This document shows, piece by piece, positions 17,253 through 25,260 of a DNA stretch of 64,000 bases. The translations under genes and the position numbers were made by a program. The DNA is taken from contig JBBRYA010000011.1 in the NCBI GenBank assembly GCA_038238015.1, positions 1 through 64,000 of the forward strand, written 5' to 3'. This DNA comes from DASQFQ01 sp038238015. Its GTDB lineage: Bacteria > Actinomycetota > Thermoleophilia > Solirubrobacterales > Solirubrobacteraceae. The notes under the pieces were generated by a model that was not told the origin of the DNA, did no database searches, and saw nothing but the letters and a program-made list of their open reading frames with translations. Each line of letters opens with the position of its first letter. The first letter of the stretch is position 1.

Positions 17253-17774
17253 ATGCCCTCGCGGACCGACCTGTTCGAGCTCGGGACGCTCCGCCTCACC
17301 TCGGGCGAGGGTCGCCGGCTCGACCTCGAGGTGGCCCTGGAGCCCTTCGACCTCGGCGGCCAGCGCTACGTGGCTGACCCCCCGCTTGTCGCGGTCCGGT
17401 TGGACGTCTCGCGCACGACCGGCAACGGCTACGCGCTGCGGCTGCGCTTCGCCGCGGGGCTCGCGGGACCGTGCATGCGCTGCCTCGACGCCGCGGCGCC
17501 GGCCTACGAGGTCGACGTCCGGGAGGTCAACCAGCCCGGCGGCGAGGCCGACGAGCTGCGCTCGCCCTACGTCGATGACGACGACGTGCTCGACCTCGCG
17601 CGCTGGGCGCGCGACGCTCTCGCCCTGGAGCTGCCGGCGCAGATCACCTGCCGCCCGGACTGCCTCGGGCTGTGCCCGCAGTGCGGCGCGGACCTCAACG
17701 ACGATCCGAGCCACGCGCACGAGCGCGAGCCCGACGGGCGCTGGGCCAAGCTCTCCGAGCTTCGCTTCGACTGA
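17253..17774 (+). CDS. yceD: YceD/DUF177 large-subunit rRNA accumulation protein
   Basis: A 173-residue protein of the YceD family, which helps 23S rRNA accumulate and is normally encoded beside rpmF. Cys pairs CMRC (about residue 71) and CRPDC...CPQCGADLN (about 132-147) form the metal site typical of the actinobacterial version. ATG start with a TATAAG box. The usual next gene, rpmF, is here displaced by a GGDEF-EAL gene. Confidence 0.92.
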   Translation: MPSRTDLFELGTLRLTSGEGRRLDLEVALEPFDLGGQRYVADPPLVAVRLDVSRTTGNGYALRLRFAAGLAGPCMRCLDAAAPAYEVDVREVNQPGGEADELRSPYVDDDDVLDLARWARDALALELPAQITCRPDCLGLCPQCGADLNDDPSHAHEREPDGRWAKLSELRFD

Positions 17775-17818
17775 GTGCGCGGGGTAAAGCCCCGGCGCGG
17801 CGGGGCCGATCTGAGTCT

Positions 17819-19156
17819 GTGGCTCCGCGCAGCGCATCGGCCCCGCTTGACCCGCTGTCCTGGCGGGACCCCCTCACCTGCCTGGTCAACCGCGCCGCGC
17901 TCGAGCACGAGCTCGCGCTGGCGGTCGACCGCGCGCGCCGCGACGGCACCGCGGTGGCCGTCGTCTACATCGACCTCAACGAGTTCAAGCGCGTCAACGA
18001 CTCGCTCGGCCACGACGTTGGGGACCGCCTGCTCTGCCAGGTCGCCGAGCGCCTGCAGGTCGCGGTGCGCCCGGGCGACACCCCGGCGCGCCTCGGCGGC
18101 GACGAGTTCGTCGTGCTCGCCGAGCTGCCGGCCGCGCTGCGCTACCCCGCCGAGGCGATCGGCCAGCGGATCGCCGATTCGCTCGCCGCGCCGTACACGC
18201 TCGGCGCGGCCGAGCTGCTCGTCGACGCGAGCGTGGGCGTGAGCCTGTTCCCGGCCGACGCCGACAGCCCCGAGGCGCTGCTCAAGCACGCCGACGCCGC
18301 GATGTACGAGGCCAAGGCGGCCGGCGGCGGCGTCACCGTCTATGGCGCCGGCACCGCGGACCCGATCGAGCGGCTCGCGCTGGCCGCGCGCCTGCGCCGG
18401 GCGGTCGAGCGCGACGAGCTGCTGCTGCACTACCAGCCGATCTTCCGGCTCATCGACGGCCGCGTCATGGGCGTCGAGGCGCTCGTGCGCTGGCAGGACC
18501 CGCAGCGCGGGCTCGTGCCGCCCGACGAGTTCATCGGCGTGGCCGAGCGCACCGGGGTCATCGACGCACTGGGCGACTGGGTCCTGGCGACGCTGTGCCG
18601 CCAGGCCAGCGACTGGATGGAGCGCGGGCTGGCGCCGAACTTCGGCATCAACGTCTCCCCTCGCCAGCTGCGCCGCGCGGGCTTCGCCGAGCGCTTCGCC
18701 GCGCGTATCGCGAGCCACGACCTCGACCCCGACCGCTTCGTGCTCGAGCTCACCGAGTCGGCGTGGGCGCTCGAGGCCTCGCGCCTTATGCCGGTGCTCC
18801 ACGATCTGCGCGACCGCGGCCTGAAGCTGGCGATCGACGACTTCGGCGCGGGCTACTCGTCGCTGTGGCGGCTGCGCGAGCTGCCCGTCCAGGTCATCAA
18901 GGTCGACCGCTCCTTTCTCCAGGGCGTGCCCGAGGACCGGCAGTCGACGGCGATCTTCTCCGCGATGCTGCGCCTCGCCGATGCCTGCGGTTGCGACGTC
19001 GTCGCCGAAGGCGTCGAGTCCGTCGAGCAGGCGGCGTTCCTGGTCGCGCAGGGCTGCCGGCTCGCGCAGGGCTACCAGCTTGGGCGCCCCGTCCCCGCGG
19101 CCGAGCTCGAGGGGCTGCTGCGCAGTGCGATCGTGCCCGAGCGGCGGCGCGCCTAG
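17819..19156 (+). CDS. GGDEF-EAL cyclic di-GMP protein
   Basis: About 445 residues, a diguanylate cyclase domain followed by a phosphodiesterase domain, with no sensor or membrane region. The cyclase signature RLGGDEFVV is intact and has an RPGD inhibitory site ahead of it. The EAL half keeps the catalytic set: GVEALVRW, NVSPRQL, ELTES, IDDFGAGYSS, VIKVDRSF, AEGVES, GYQLGRP. Both activities are therefore possible. The GTG start is chosen because it falls just before DPLTCLVNR, where the GGDEF domain normally begins; in-frame starts exist further upstream inside yceD. It lies between yceD and rpmF. Confidence 0.9.
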   Translation: MAPRSASAPLDPLSWRDPLTCLVNRAALEHELALAVDRARRDGTAVAVVYIDLNEFKRVNDSLGHDVGDRLLCQVAERLQVAVRPGDTPARLGGDEFVVLAELPAALRYPAEAIGQRIADSLAAPYTLGAAELLVDASVGVSLFPADADSPEALLKHADAAMYEAKAAGGGVTVYGAGTADPIERLALAARLRRAVERDELLLHYQPIFRLIDGRVMGVEALVRWQDPQRGLVPPDEFIGVAERTGVIDALGDWVLATLCRQASDWMERGLAPNFGINVSPRQLRRAGFAERFAARIASHDLDPDRFVLELTESAWALEASRLMPVLHDLRDRGLKLAIDDFGAGYSSLWRLRELPVQVIKVDRSFLQGVPEDRQSTAIFSAMLRLADACGCDVVAEGVESVEQAAFLVAQGCRLAQGYQLGRPVPAAELEGLLRSAIVPERRRA

Positions 19157-19174
19157 CGTCACGGGCGGGTTCGC

Positions 19175-19180
19175 TACCCT
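19175..19180 (+). promoter_or_regulatory. -10 box TACCCT of rpmF
   Basis: TACCCT ends 9 nt before the rpmF ATG; no Shine-Dalgarno sequence is present. Confidence 0.45.
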
Positions 19181-19189
19181 TCCGGCCCC

Positions 19190-19393
19190 ATGGCCGTCCC
19201 CAAGCAAAAGCAGTCGCACTCGCGCACCAACAAGCGCCGCTCGCAGCACAAGATCTCCGCGCCGCCGGTGAACGCCTGCCCGCAGTGCCGCCAGCCCCGC
19301 CGGCCTCACCGCGTGTGCCCGAGCTGCGGCTTCTACGGCGGCCGCGAGGTCATGTCCGTCGCGCGCGACGAGCACCACGACCACGACCACTGA
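19190..19393 (+). CDS. rpmF: 50S ribosomal protein L32
   Basis: A 67-residue L32: MAVPKQKQSHSRTNKRRSQH is the standard N terminus, and CPQC/CPSC (residues 30-47) is the zinc site. The last residues HHDHDH are an unusual His/Asp tail. It is followed after 7 nt by plsX, the widespread rpmF-plsX arrangement. Confidence 0.97.
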   Translation: MAVPKQKQSHSRTNKRRSQHKISAPPVNACPQCRQPRRPHRVCPSCGFYGGREVMSVARDEHHDHDH

Positions 19394-19400
19394 GGCGGCC

Positions 19401-20447
19401 ATGAGCGCCCCGGTCACCGTCGCGGTCGACGCGAACGGGGCCGACCTCGGCCCCGCCGAGGTGGCGCGCGGCGCCGCGCAGGCCGCGGCGGACGGCCACA
19501 TCCGCGTCCTGCTGTTCGGTCCGCCCGGCGAGCTGGGGGCGACGGCTCACGGCGTCGAGGTGATCGACGCCCCGGTCTCGATCGCCAAGGCCGCCGACCC
19601 CGCCCGCGCGGTCCGCGCGACGCCCGAGGCCTCGATCGTCCAGGCCGTCGCCGCGGTCGCCGACGGCCGCGCCGACGCGCTGGTCTCCGGGGGCTCGACC
19701 GGTGCCGCGCTGGCCGCAGCGCTGTTTCGCATCAAGCGCGCCCGCGGCGTCCACCGCCCCGCGCTGGCCGTGCTCGTGCCCGTGCCGGGCGCGCCGTTCC
19801 TCCTGCTTGACGCGGGCGCCAACGTCGAGGTGCGCCCCGAGCACCTCGTGCAGTTCGCCCACATGGGCGCGGCCTTCATGGAGGCGGTGCTCGGCGTCCC
19901 CGCTCCCCGCGTGGCGCTGCTGTCCAACGGCGAGGAGCCCGGCAAGGGCACCGAGACGACGATTGCGGCGCACGAGGCGCTCGCGGCCTCGGCGGGCGCG
20001 CTGCGCTTCGTGGGCAACGTCGAGGGCTTCGCAGTCGGCGCCGGCGTCGCCGACGTGCTGGTGACCGACGGTTTCACGGGCAACGTGGCGCTGAAGGTGA
20101 TGGAGGGCACCTCGTCGGTGCTGCTGGGTGCGGTGCGCGACGCGGCGAGCACCTCGCCCCGCGCCGGCCTCGGCGGCCTGTTGCTGCGCCCGGCGCTGCG
20201 CGGGCTGCGCGACGAGCTCGATCCGCAGGAGCACGGCGGCGCGGTGCTGCTGGGCCTGCGCAAGCTCGCGGTGGTGCCGCACGGCTCCTTCGGGGCGCGC
20301 GGGATCGCCCGCGCGATCGAGCAGGCCGCTCGCGGCGTCCGCGACGACGTGGTGGGGCTGACCTCAGAGCGCCTCGCGGCGGCGGGCGCCCTGCGCAGCG
20401 CCCCCGAGCCGTCCGCGACCGGGGCTAGCGTGCCCGGCCAGGCATGA
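19401..20447 (+). CDS. plsX: phosphate acyltransferase PlsX
   Basis: Makes acyl phosphate from acyl-ACP for phospholipid synthesis. The 348-aa protein opens with VTVAVDANGADLGPAEVARG, has SGGSTGAALAAA and LLDAGANVEVRPEHLVQFA, and VTDGFTGNVALKVMEG, all family blocks. Its stop overlaps the acpP start (ATGA). The order rpmF-plsX-acpP-rnc-smc is a common lipid/cell-division cluster. Confidence 0.95.
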   Translation: MSAPVTVAVDANGADLGPAEVARGAAQAAADGHIRVLLFGPPGELGATAHGVEVIDAPVSIAKAADPARAVRATPEASIVQAVAAVADGRADALVSGGSTGAALAAALFRIKRARGVHRPALAVLVPVPGAPFLLLDAGANVEVRPEHLVQFAHMGAAFMEAVLGVPAPRVALLSNGEEPGKGTETTIAAHEALAASAGALRFVGNVEGFAVGAGVADVLVTDGFTGNVALKVMEGTSSVLLGAVRDAASTSPRAGLGGLLLRPALRGLRDELDPQEHGGAVLLGLRKLAVVPHGSFGARGIARAIEQAARGVRDDVVGLTSERLAAAGALRSAPEPSATGASVPGQA

Positions 20448-20701
20448 CCCGAGACGAGGCCCTCACCGCGATCCGCGTGCACCTGGCCGACGAGCTCGAG
20501 CTCGATCCCGGCCGCATCGTGGAGTCCACCCACTTCAAGCGCGACCTCGACGCCGACTCGCTCGACCTCTACACGCTCGTCCAGGAGCTCGAGGACTCCT
20601 ACGGCGTCCAGATGTCCGACGAGCAGGCGGCTCGGATCCACACGGTGGGCGAGGCGGTCGACTTCGTCGTCGCCCACGGCGACGGCGAGCCGAGGCCCTG
20701 A
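20444..20701 (+). CDS. acpP: acyl carrier protein
   Basis: An 85-residue ACP. The phosphopantetheine attachment site is Ser in DLDADSLDLYTLVQELE (about residue 38). Helix III and the C terminus follow the normal pattern. The sequence is slightly divergent from standard AcpP (LYTLVQELEDSYG), but its place between plsX and rnc supports the primary fatty-acid role. Confidence 0.93.
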   Translation: MTRDEALTAIRVHLADELELDPGRIVESTHFKRDLDADSLDLYTLVQELEDSYGVQMSDEQAARIHTVGEAVDFVVAHGDGEPRP

Positions 20702-20704
20702 CCC

Positions 20705-21379
20705 CTGCGCAAGCTCCACGAGCTGCTGGAGGCCCTGCCGCCCGACGAGGCGCGCCAGGCGGTCACGCACTCCTCCTGGACGGAATCGCGCGGCGAGTCC
20801 TACGAGCGCCTGGCCTTCCTGGGGGACTCGGTGCTCAGCCTCTCGGTGACCACGCACCTGTTCCCGCGCCTGGACGCCGAGGGCGACGGCGCGGGGCGGC
20901 TCACGAAGGTGCGCGCGCAGGCCGTCTCGGGGCGCTCCTGCCGTGCGGTGGCCGAGCGCCTCGGACTGCCCGAGCGGCTGCGCACGGCGGCCCCGCCGGA
21001 GTTCGCCGGGCCGGCGACGGAGGCGCTCGCGCGCACCGAGCGCGTGCTCGCCTCGATCATCGAGGCGGTCATCGGCGCCTGCTACCTGCACTTCGGCTAC
21101 GAGCCGACCGCCGCGGCCGTGGTCGAGGCCTTCGCGCCGGAGATCGACGAGGCGCTGGAGAGCCCGGCCGACTTCAAGTCCGCGCTGCAGGAGCGCCTCG
21201 CGCGGCGCGGGGCGCTCGTGCGCTACGACGTCGTCGCGGAGCAGGGGCCGCCCCACGACCGCACCTTCGAGGTCAGCGCCACGGTGGCGGAGCAGGAGGT
21301 GGCGCGCGGCTCGGGGCGCTCCAAGAAGGACGCCGAGCAGGCCGCGGCGGCCGCGGCTCTGGAGATGCTCCCGGGATGA
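20705..21379 (+). CDS. rnc: ribonuclease III, probable CTG start
   Basis: Double-strand-specific RNase for rRNA processing. With a CTG start 3 nt after acpP the protein is 224 aa and begins RKLHELLEALPPDEARQAVTH, the normal N terminus. The catalytic signature ERLAFLGDSVL falls at residues 34-44; the second acidic motif is SIIEAVIGACYLHFG, and a dsRBD covers about 150-222 (KKDAEQAAAAAAL). The frame is closed upstream by the acpP stop, and the first ATG, GTG or TTG (20831) lies inside the signature, so a non-standard start is required. It overlaps nothing; smc starts 4 nt after. Confidence 0.9.
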   Translation: MRKLHELLEALPPDEARQAVTHSSWTESRGESYERLAFLGDSVLSLSVTTHLFPRLDAEGDGAGRLTKVRAQAVSGRSCRAVAERLGLPERLRTAAPPEFAGPATEALARTERVLASIIEAVIGACYLHFGYEPTAAAVVEAFAPEIDEALESPADFKSALQERLARRGALVRYDVVAEQGPPHDRTFEVSATVAEQEVARGSGRSKKDAEQAAAAAALEMLPG

Positions 21380-21383
21380 GCCC

Positions 21384-24300
21384 ATGCACCTGAGGTCGGT
21401 GACGCTTAAGGGGTTCAAGTCCTTCCCGGACCGCACGCGCCTGGAGTTCGCGCCGGGCGTGTCGGTGGTCGTGGGCCCCAACGGGTCGGGCAAGTCCAAC
21501 GTCACCGACGCGGTGCTCTGGGCGATGGGCGAGCAGTCGCCGCTGGCAGTGCGCGGCCAGTCGATGCAGGACGTGATCTTCGCCGGAGCGCACGGCGTGC
21601 AGGCCCGCGGCGAGGCGGAGGTCGAGGTCGTGCTCGACAACGCCGACGGCTCGCTGGACCTGCCGGCGTCGGAGATCTCGATCGCGCGCCGGCTCGACCG
21701 CGCGGGCGAGGGGGAGTACCGTATCAACGGCGCGCGCTGCCGGCTCATCGACGTGCTCGAGCTGCTCTCGGACACGGGCCTGGGCAAGGAGATGCACTCC
21801 GTGGTCTCGCAGGGGCGCATCGAGCAGATCGTGACGTCAAAGCCCCGCGACCGGCGGCTGCTGATCGAGGAGGCCGCGGGCCTTGGCAAGCACCGCAAGC
21901 GCCGCCGCCGCGCGCAGCTCAAGCTCGACCGCACGCAGGACAACCTGGATCGCGCGCTGGACGTCGAGCGCGAGGCGCGCACGCGGCTGCGCCCGCTCAA
22001 GCGCCAGGCCGAGGCCGCCGAGCTGCACGCGCGCCTGGAGCGTCAGTCGCTCGAGGCCCGGTGGGCGCTCGCGCGCGACGACACGCGCTCGGCGCGCGCC
22101 GGGCTCGCCGCCGCGGAGGCCGAGGCCGCCGCCGCCCGCGCGGCTCACGCGGCCCTGGAGCAGGAGCTGGCCGGGCTGCGGGCGCGCCGCGAGCAGGCCG
22201 AGCGCACGCTCGCCGCTCGCTCCGGCGAGCGCGAGGAGCTCGCCAACCGCGGGTTCGCCGCGCGCTCGGCCGGCGAGCGGGTCGCGATGCGCCTGGAGGG
22301 CGCGCGCGCCGCGGCGGCGACGCTTGCGGACCGCACTGGGCGCAGACGCGTGCTGCTCGACGGGCTGGCCGGCGAGACCGGCGAGGAAGAGGGCGGCGGT
22401 GCCGAGGCGGACGCGCGCGTCGCGGCGCTCGAGGCCGAGCTCGAGCAGCTCGCCCAGGACCGCCACGAGCGGCTCGGCCGTGAGCTGGCCGAGCTCGAGG
22501 CGCGCCGCACAGCGGCGGCCGATGAGGCGGCGCGGCTCGCGGCGGAGGCCGACGCGCGCGGGGTCGCCCGGCGCGAGGCCGAAGCCGCGTCCGATGCGGC
22601 CCGCCGCGCCCGCCGCGAGGTCGAGGTCGCGGCCGACCGGGCACGCCGCGAGGCGGCCCGCACCGGGGCGGAGCTCGCCGGCGTCAACCAGTTCCTGCGC
22701 AGCCACGCCGGAGCGCCGGGCGGCGCGCCCGCGCTGGCCGATGCCCTGCGCGCCGACGCGGGCTACGAACTCGCGCTCGCCGCCGCCCTCGGCCCGCGCC
22801 TGCGCGCCGCCGTGGCGAGCGGCCTCGGCGAGGCCGGGGCGCTGCTCGACCGTGCGGGGCGCGACGGCGGGGCCGCGCTGGTGGTCGGGGTCGAGGATGC
22901 CGAGCCGGCCGGGGGCCGGGCGGACGGCGCTGGTGAGGAGGTTGGCTCCGCCCGCGTAGGGTCGGCCGGCCGCGCAGGCGAGGGCGCGAGCAGTCGCCCT
23001 TCGAACCGGTTGCTCGACCACGTGCGCGCCGGGGGCGCCGGGGCGGCGCTCGCACGCCGGATGCTCGCCGACGTCTGGGTCGTGGAGGACTTCGCTCGCC
23101 TTCCCGCGGACTTCGCCGGGGTCGCCGTGACCCGCGCGGGCCGCGTGTGGTCGGCGGCGACGCGCGAGCTGCGCCAGGTGCCCGCGGGCGGCGAGGACCG
23201 CCTGCTGGCCGAGCGCAACCGGCGCGACGACCTGATCGAGGCGGTTGCCGTCGCCACGCGCGCCGAGCACGCCGCGCTCGCCGAGGTGGAGCGCGCTTCG
23301 GGCGCCGTGGCCGCCGCCGACGCCGCGCGCGACGAGGCCGATCGCGCCTCCCGCGCCGCCGCACGGGCGCGCGACGAGGTCGCCGAGGCCGAGCGCCACG
23401 CCGGCTTCCTGATCGGGCAGCGCCGGGCCGCGCCCGACGAGGGGCCGGCCGCGACGCGCCGCGCCCAGGTCGCGGCCGCCCTGGCCTCGGAGCGCCGTTT
23501 GGCCGAGCGCGCCGAGCGCGCCCGTCGCGATCGCGAGACCCGCCTCGAGCTCGAGCGGGCGCGGCTCGCCGCCGACGAGCTGCTCGCTCCGCTCGCCGAG
23601 CGGCTGGCCGCCGCGCTGGAGGCCGCCGGCGCGGTGATCGCGACGCGGCTGGAGGCGCTGCGGGCCGAGCTCGACGCCGACCGCGCCGCCGGCGAGCGGC
23701 TCGCTGCCGAGCTGCGCGAGTGCGCCGCTGCCGAGAGCCGCGCCCACCAGGGGCTGTCCGAGCGCTCGGAGGCCGTCACCTTCGGGGCGGTGCGCGCTCA
23801 GCAGGCGCGTGACCGCGCCGGCGAGGTCGAGGCCGCGCTGCGCGAGCTCGCCGAGCGACTGGGGCTGGCGGCCGAGCCCGCGGAGGCAGCGCTGCCGGAG
23901 GCCGAGCGCACCGAGGTCTCCGAGCGCGTCGTGCGCCTCGCCCGCCGTCGCGAGCAGCTCGGCCCGGTGAACCCGCTGGCCGAGGAGGAGTACGCCGAGG
24001 CGCTCGCCCACGTCGAGGAGCTCGAGGCGCAGCGCGAGGACCTCGAGGCGGCCCTGCGCGAGCTGACCGGCCTGATCCGCGACACCGACAAGCGCATCCG
24101 AGACGCCTTCGAGGAGACCTTCGCTGCCGCGGCTGACAACTTCGAGGAGGTCGCCGAGCAGCTCTTCCCGGGCGGCCGCGGCCGCCTGCGCCTCGTCCGC
24201 GAGGACCTGGGCCCGAGGCCCGTGCTGGGGGGCGCCGACGTCGAGGCTGCCACGCCCACTGAGGAGGAGCGCATCGAGCGCGCCGCAGAGGCCGAGGAGC

Positions 24301-24671
24301 GCGGCGGCGACCCCGACGACGGCCTCGGCGTCGAGATCGAGATCACCCCCGCCGGCAAGTCCACCAAGCGCCTGTCGCTGCTCTCCGGCGGCGAGAAGTC
24401 GCTGACCGCGCTGGCCTTCCTCTTCGCCGTCTTCCTTGCCAAGCCGTGCCCGTTCTACATCCTCGACGAGGTCGAGGCCGCGCTCGACGACCTCAACATC
24501 GACCGCTTCCTCACTCTCCTGCGGCGCTTCGCCGGCCGCGCCCAGTTCATCGTCGTGACCCATCAGAAGCGCACGATGGAGGCGGCGGACTGCCTCTACG
24601 GCGTCTCGATGGGAGGCAACGGCGTGTCCAAGGTCGTCTCGCGGCGGCTGCCGGAGCGCGCAGCGGCTTAG
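21384..24671 (+). CDS. smc: chromosome segregation protein SMC
   Basis: A 1095-residue SMC ATPase, somewhat shorter than the usual 1150-1200. Walker A GPNGSGKSNVTDAV lies at about residues 32-45; long Ala/Arg/Glu-rich coiled coils run to about 430 and again from about 610 to 900; the hinge is between (FLRSHAGAPGGAPALADAL onward). The C-terminal head has the signature LSLLSGGEKSLTALA and Walker B PFYILDEVEAALDD. Within the hinge, codons at about 22920-23010 use many A/T third positions, unlike the rest of the gene, and encode a Gly/Ser/Ala linker; this may be inserted sequence. Confidence 0.95.
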   Translation: MHLRSVTLKGFKSFPDRTRLEFAPGVSVVVGPNGSGKSNVTDAVLWAMGEQSPLAVRGQSMQDVIFAGAHGVQARGEAEVEVVLDNADGSLDLPASEISIARRLDRAGEGEYRINGARCRLIDVLELLSDTGLGKEMHSVVSQGRIEQIVTSKPRDRRLLIEEAAGLGKHRKRRRRAQLKLDRTQDNLDRALDVEREARTRLRPLKRQAEAAELHARLERQSLEARWALARDDTRSARAGLAAAEAEAAAARAAHAALEQELAGLRARREQAERTLAARSGEREELANRGFAARSAGERVAMRLEGARAAAATLADRTGRRRVLLDGLAGETGEEEGGGAEADARVAALEAELEQLAQDRHERLGRELAELEARRTAAADEAARLAAEADARGVARREAEAASDAARRARREVEVAADRARREAARTGAELAGVNQFLRSHAGAPGGAPALADALRADAGYELALAAALGPRLRAAVASGLGEAGALLDRAGRDGGAALVVGVEDAEPAGGRADGAGEEVGSARVGSAGRAGEGASSRPSNRLLDHVRAGGAGAALARRMLADVWVVEDFARLPADFAGVAVTRAGRVWSAATRELRQVPAGGEDRLLAERNRRDDLIEAVAVATRAEHAALAEVERASGAVAAADAARDEADRASRAAARARDEVAEAERHAGFLIGQRRAAPDEGPAATRRAQVAAALASERRLAERAERARRDRETRLELERARLAADELLAPLAERLAAALEAAGAVIATRLEALRAELDADRAAGERLAAELRECAAAESRAHQGLSERSEAVTFGAVRAQQARDRAGEVEAALRELAERLGLAAEPAEAALPEAERTEVSERVVRLARRREQLGPVNPLAEEEYAEALAHVEELEAQREDLEAALRELTGLIRDTDKRIRDAFEETFAAAADNFEEVAEQLFPGGRGRLRLVREDLGPRPVLGGADVEAATPTEEERIERAAEAEERGGDPDDGLGVEIEITPAGKSTKRLSLLSGGEKSLTALAFLFAVFLAKPCPFYILDEVEAALDDLNIDRFLTLLRRFAGRAQFIVVTHQKRTMEAADCLYGVSMGGNGVSKVVSRRLPERAAA

Positions 24672-24730
24672 TTCAGGGGCCAGCCGGCCGGGCGGGCGTC
24701 GCGGCCGCCCGTCCGTGCCGGGCGCGTCGT

Positions 24731-24736
24731 TAGGCT
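24731..24736 (+). promoter_or_regulatory. -10 box TAGGCT of the glycine-triplet protein
   Basis: TAGGCT ends 6 nt before the ATG, so the gene has its own leaderless promoter and is not simply part of the smc transcript. Confidence 0.5.
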
Positions 24737-24742
24737 CCCCCC

Positions 24743-25069
24743 ATGGACGAGGTCCAGGGCAGCGCGGGGGTCACGGGAAGCGCCGGAATCGCGGGCGTCG
24801 TCGGCGTCGTTGGGAGCGCCGCGGTGAGCGGCAGCGCCGGCGTGGCGGGCTCTGCCGGCGTGGCCGGCAGCGCTGGGGTGGTCGGAAGCGCCGGGGTGAT
24901 CCTGAGCGGTGCCGTCGTCGCGAGCGCCGGCATCGTCGCCGGCATCGGGAACCTCGGCTGCGTCGCGTGCGTGGCCTGCATCGGCTGCGTGGACTGCGTG
25001 GGATGCGTCGGATGCATCGGCTGCGTCGGCCTGCGCGGGGCCGTTGGCAAGACCGGCGAGAACCGCTAG
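24743..25069 (+). CDS. glycine-triplet repeat protein with eight-cysteine ladder
   Basis: A 108-residue protein with strict three-residue periodicity from residue 6 to 107. The first half is eleven hexads of the type GSAGVx (residues 6-71). The second half is triplets with Cys at 73, 76, 79, 82, 85, 88, 91 and 94, separated by Val/Ile and Gly/Ala/Asp, then LRGAVGKTGENR. There is no signal peptide, no proline and almost no charge before the last 12 residues. A beta-solenoid or polyglycine-II-like fold with all Cys on one face is the natural model; metal or Fe-S binding is possible. Cys-every-third-residue proteins ending in LRGA(V)GK exist as unnamed families as far as I recall. Codons are typical of the genome. 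Confidence 0.75.
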   Translation: MDEVQGSAGVTGSAGIAGVVGVVGSAAVSGSAGVAGSAGVAGSAGVVGSAGVILSGAVVASAGIVAGIGNLGCVACVACIGCVDCVGCVGCIGCVGLRGAVGKTGENR

Positions 25070-25260
25070 CGCCGTTTGTGCGCGGGCGCGAGCGCCGCGC
25101 TGAGCACCACGAGCGCGAGCACGAGCAGTATGAAGCCGCCCGCGTCGACCCACCAGCCGTGCGCTGTCTCGCGCAGCGCGAGGCCGGCGAGCAGCACCAC
25201 GAGCACCCCGGCCGGCAGTGACCACGTCTCGCCGAGGATGAGCTTGCGCAGCGCCCGCAT
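25066..25260 (-). CDS. small two-span membrane protein
   Basis: A 64-residue protein with two hydrophobic segments (about 15-27 and 37-57) separated by ETAHGWWVDAG, and a basic C terminus (HKRR). Not recognised. Its ATG overlaps the stop of the upstream membrane gene (TGATG), so the two are co-translated. Its stop codon shares three bases with the stop of the convergent cysteine-ladder gene. Confidence 0.6.
   Translation of the reverse strand: MRALRKLILGETWSLPAGVLVVLLAGLALRETAHGWWVDAGGFILLVLALVVLSAALAPAHKRR

Noticed and set aside
24959..25030. Tandem 9-nt units resembling a short repeat array
   Set aside because: The units are codons of the Cys triplets; there are no spacers and no CRISPR-like repeats. 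No CRISPR array was seen anywhere in the window.
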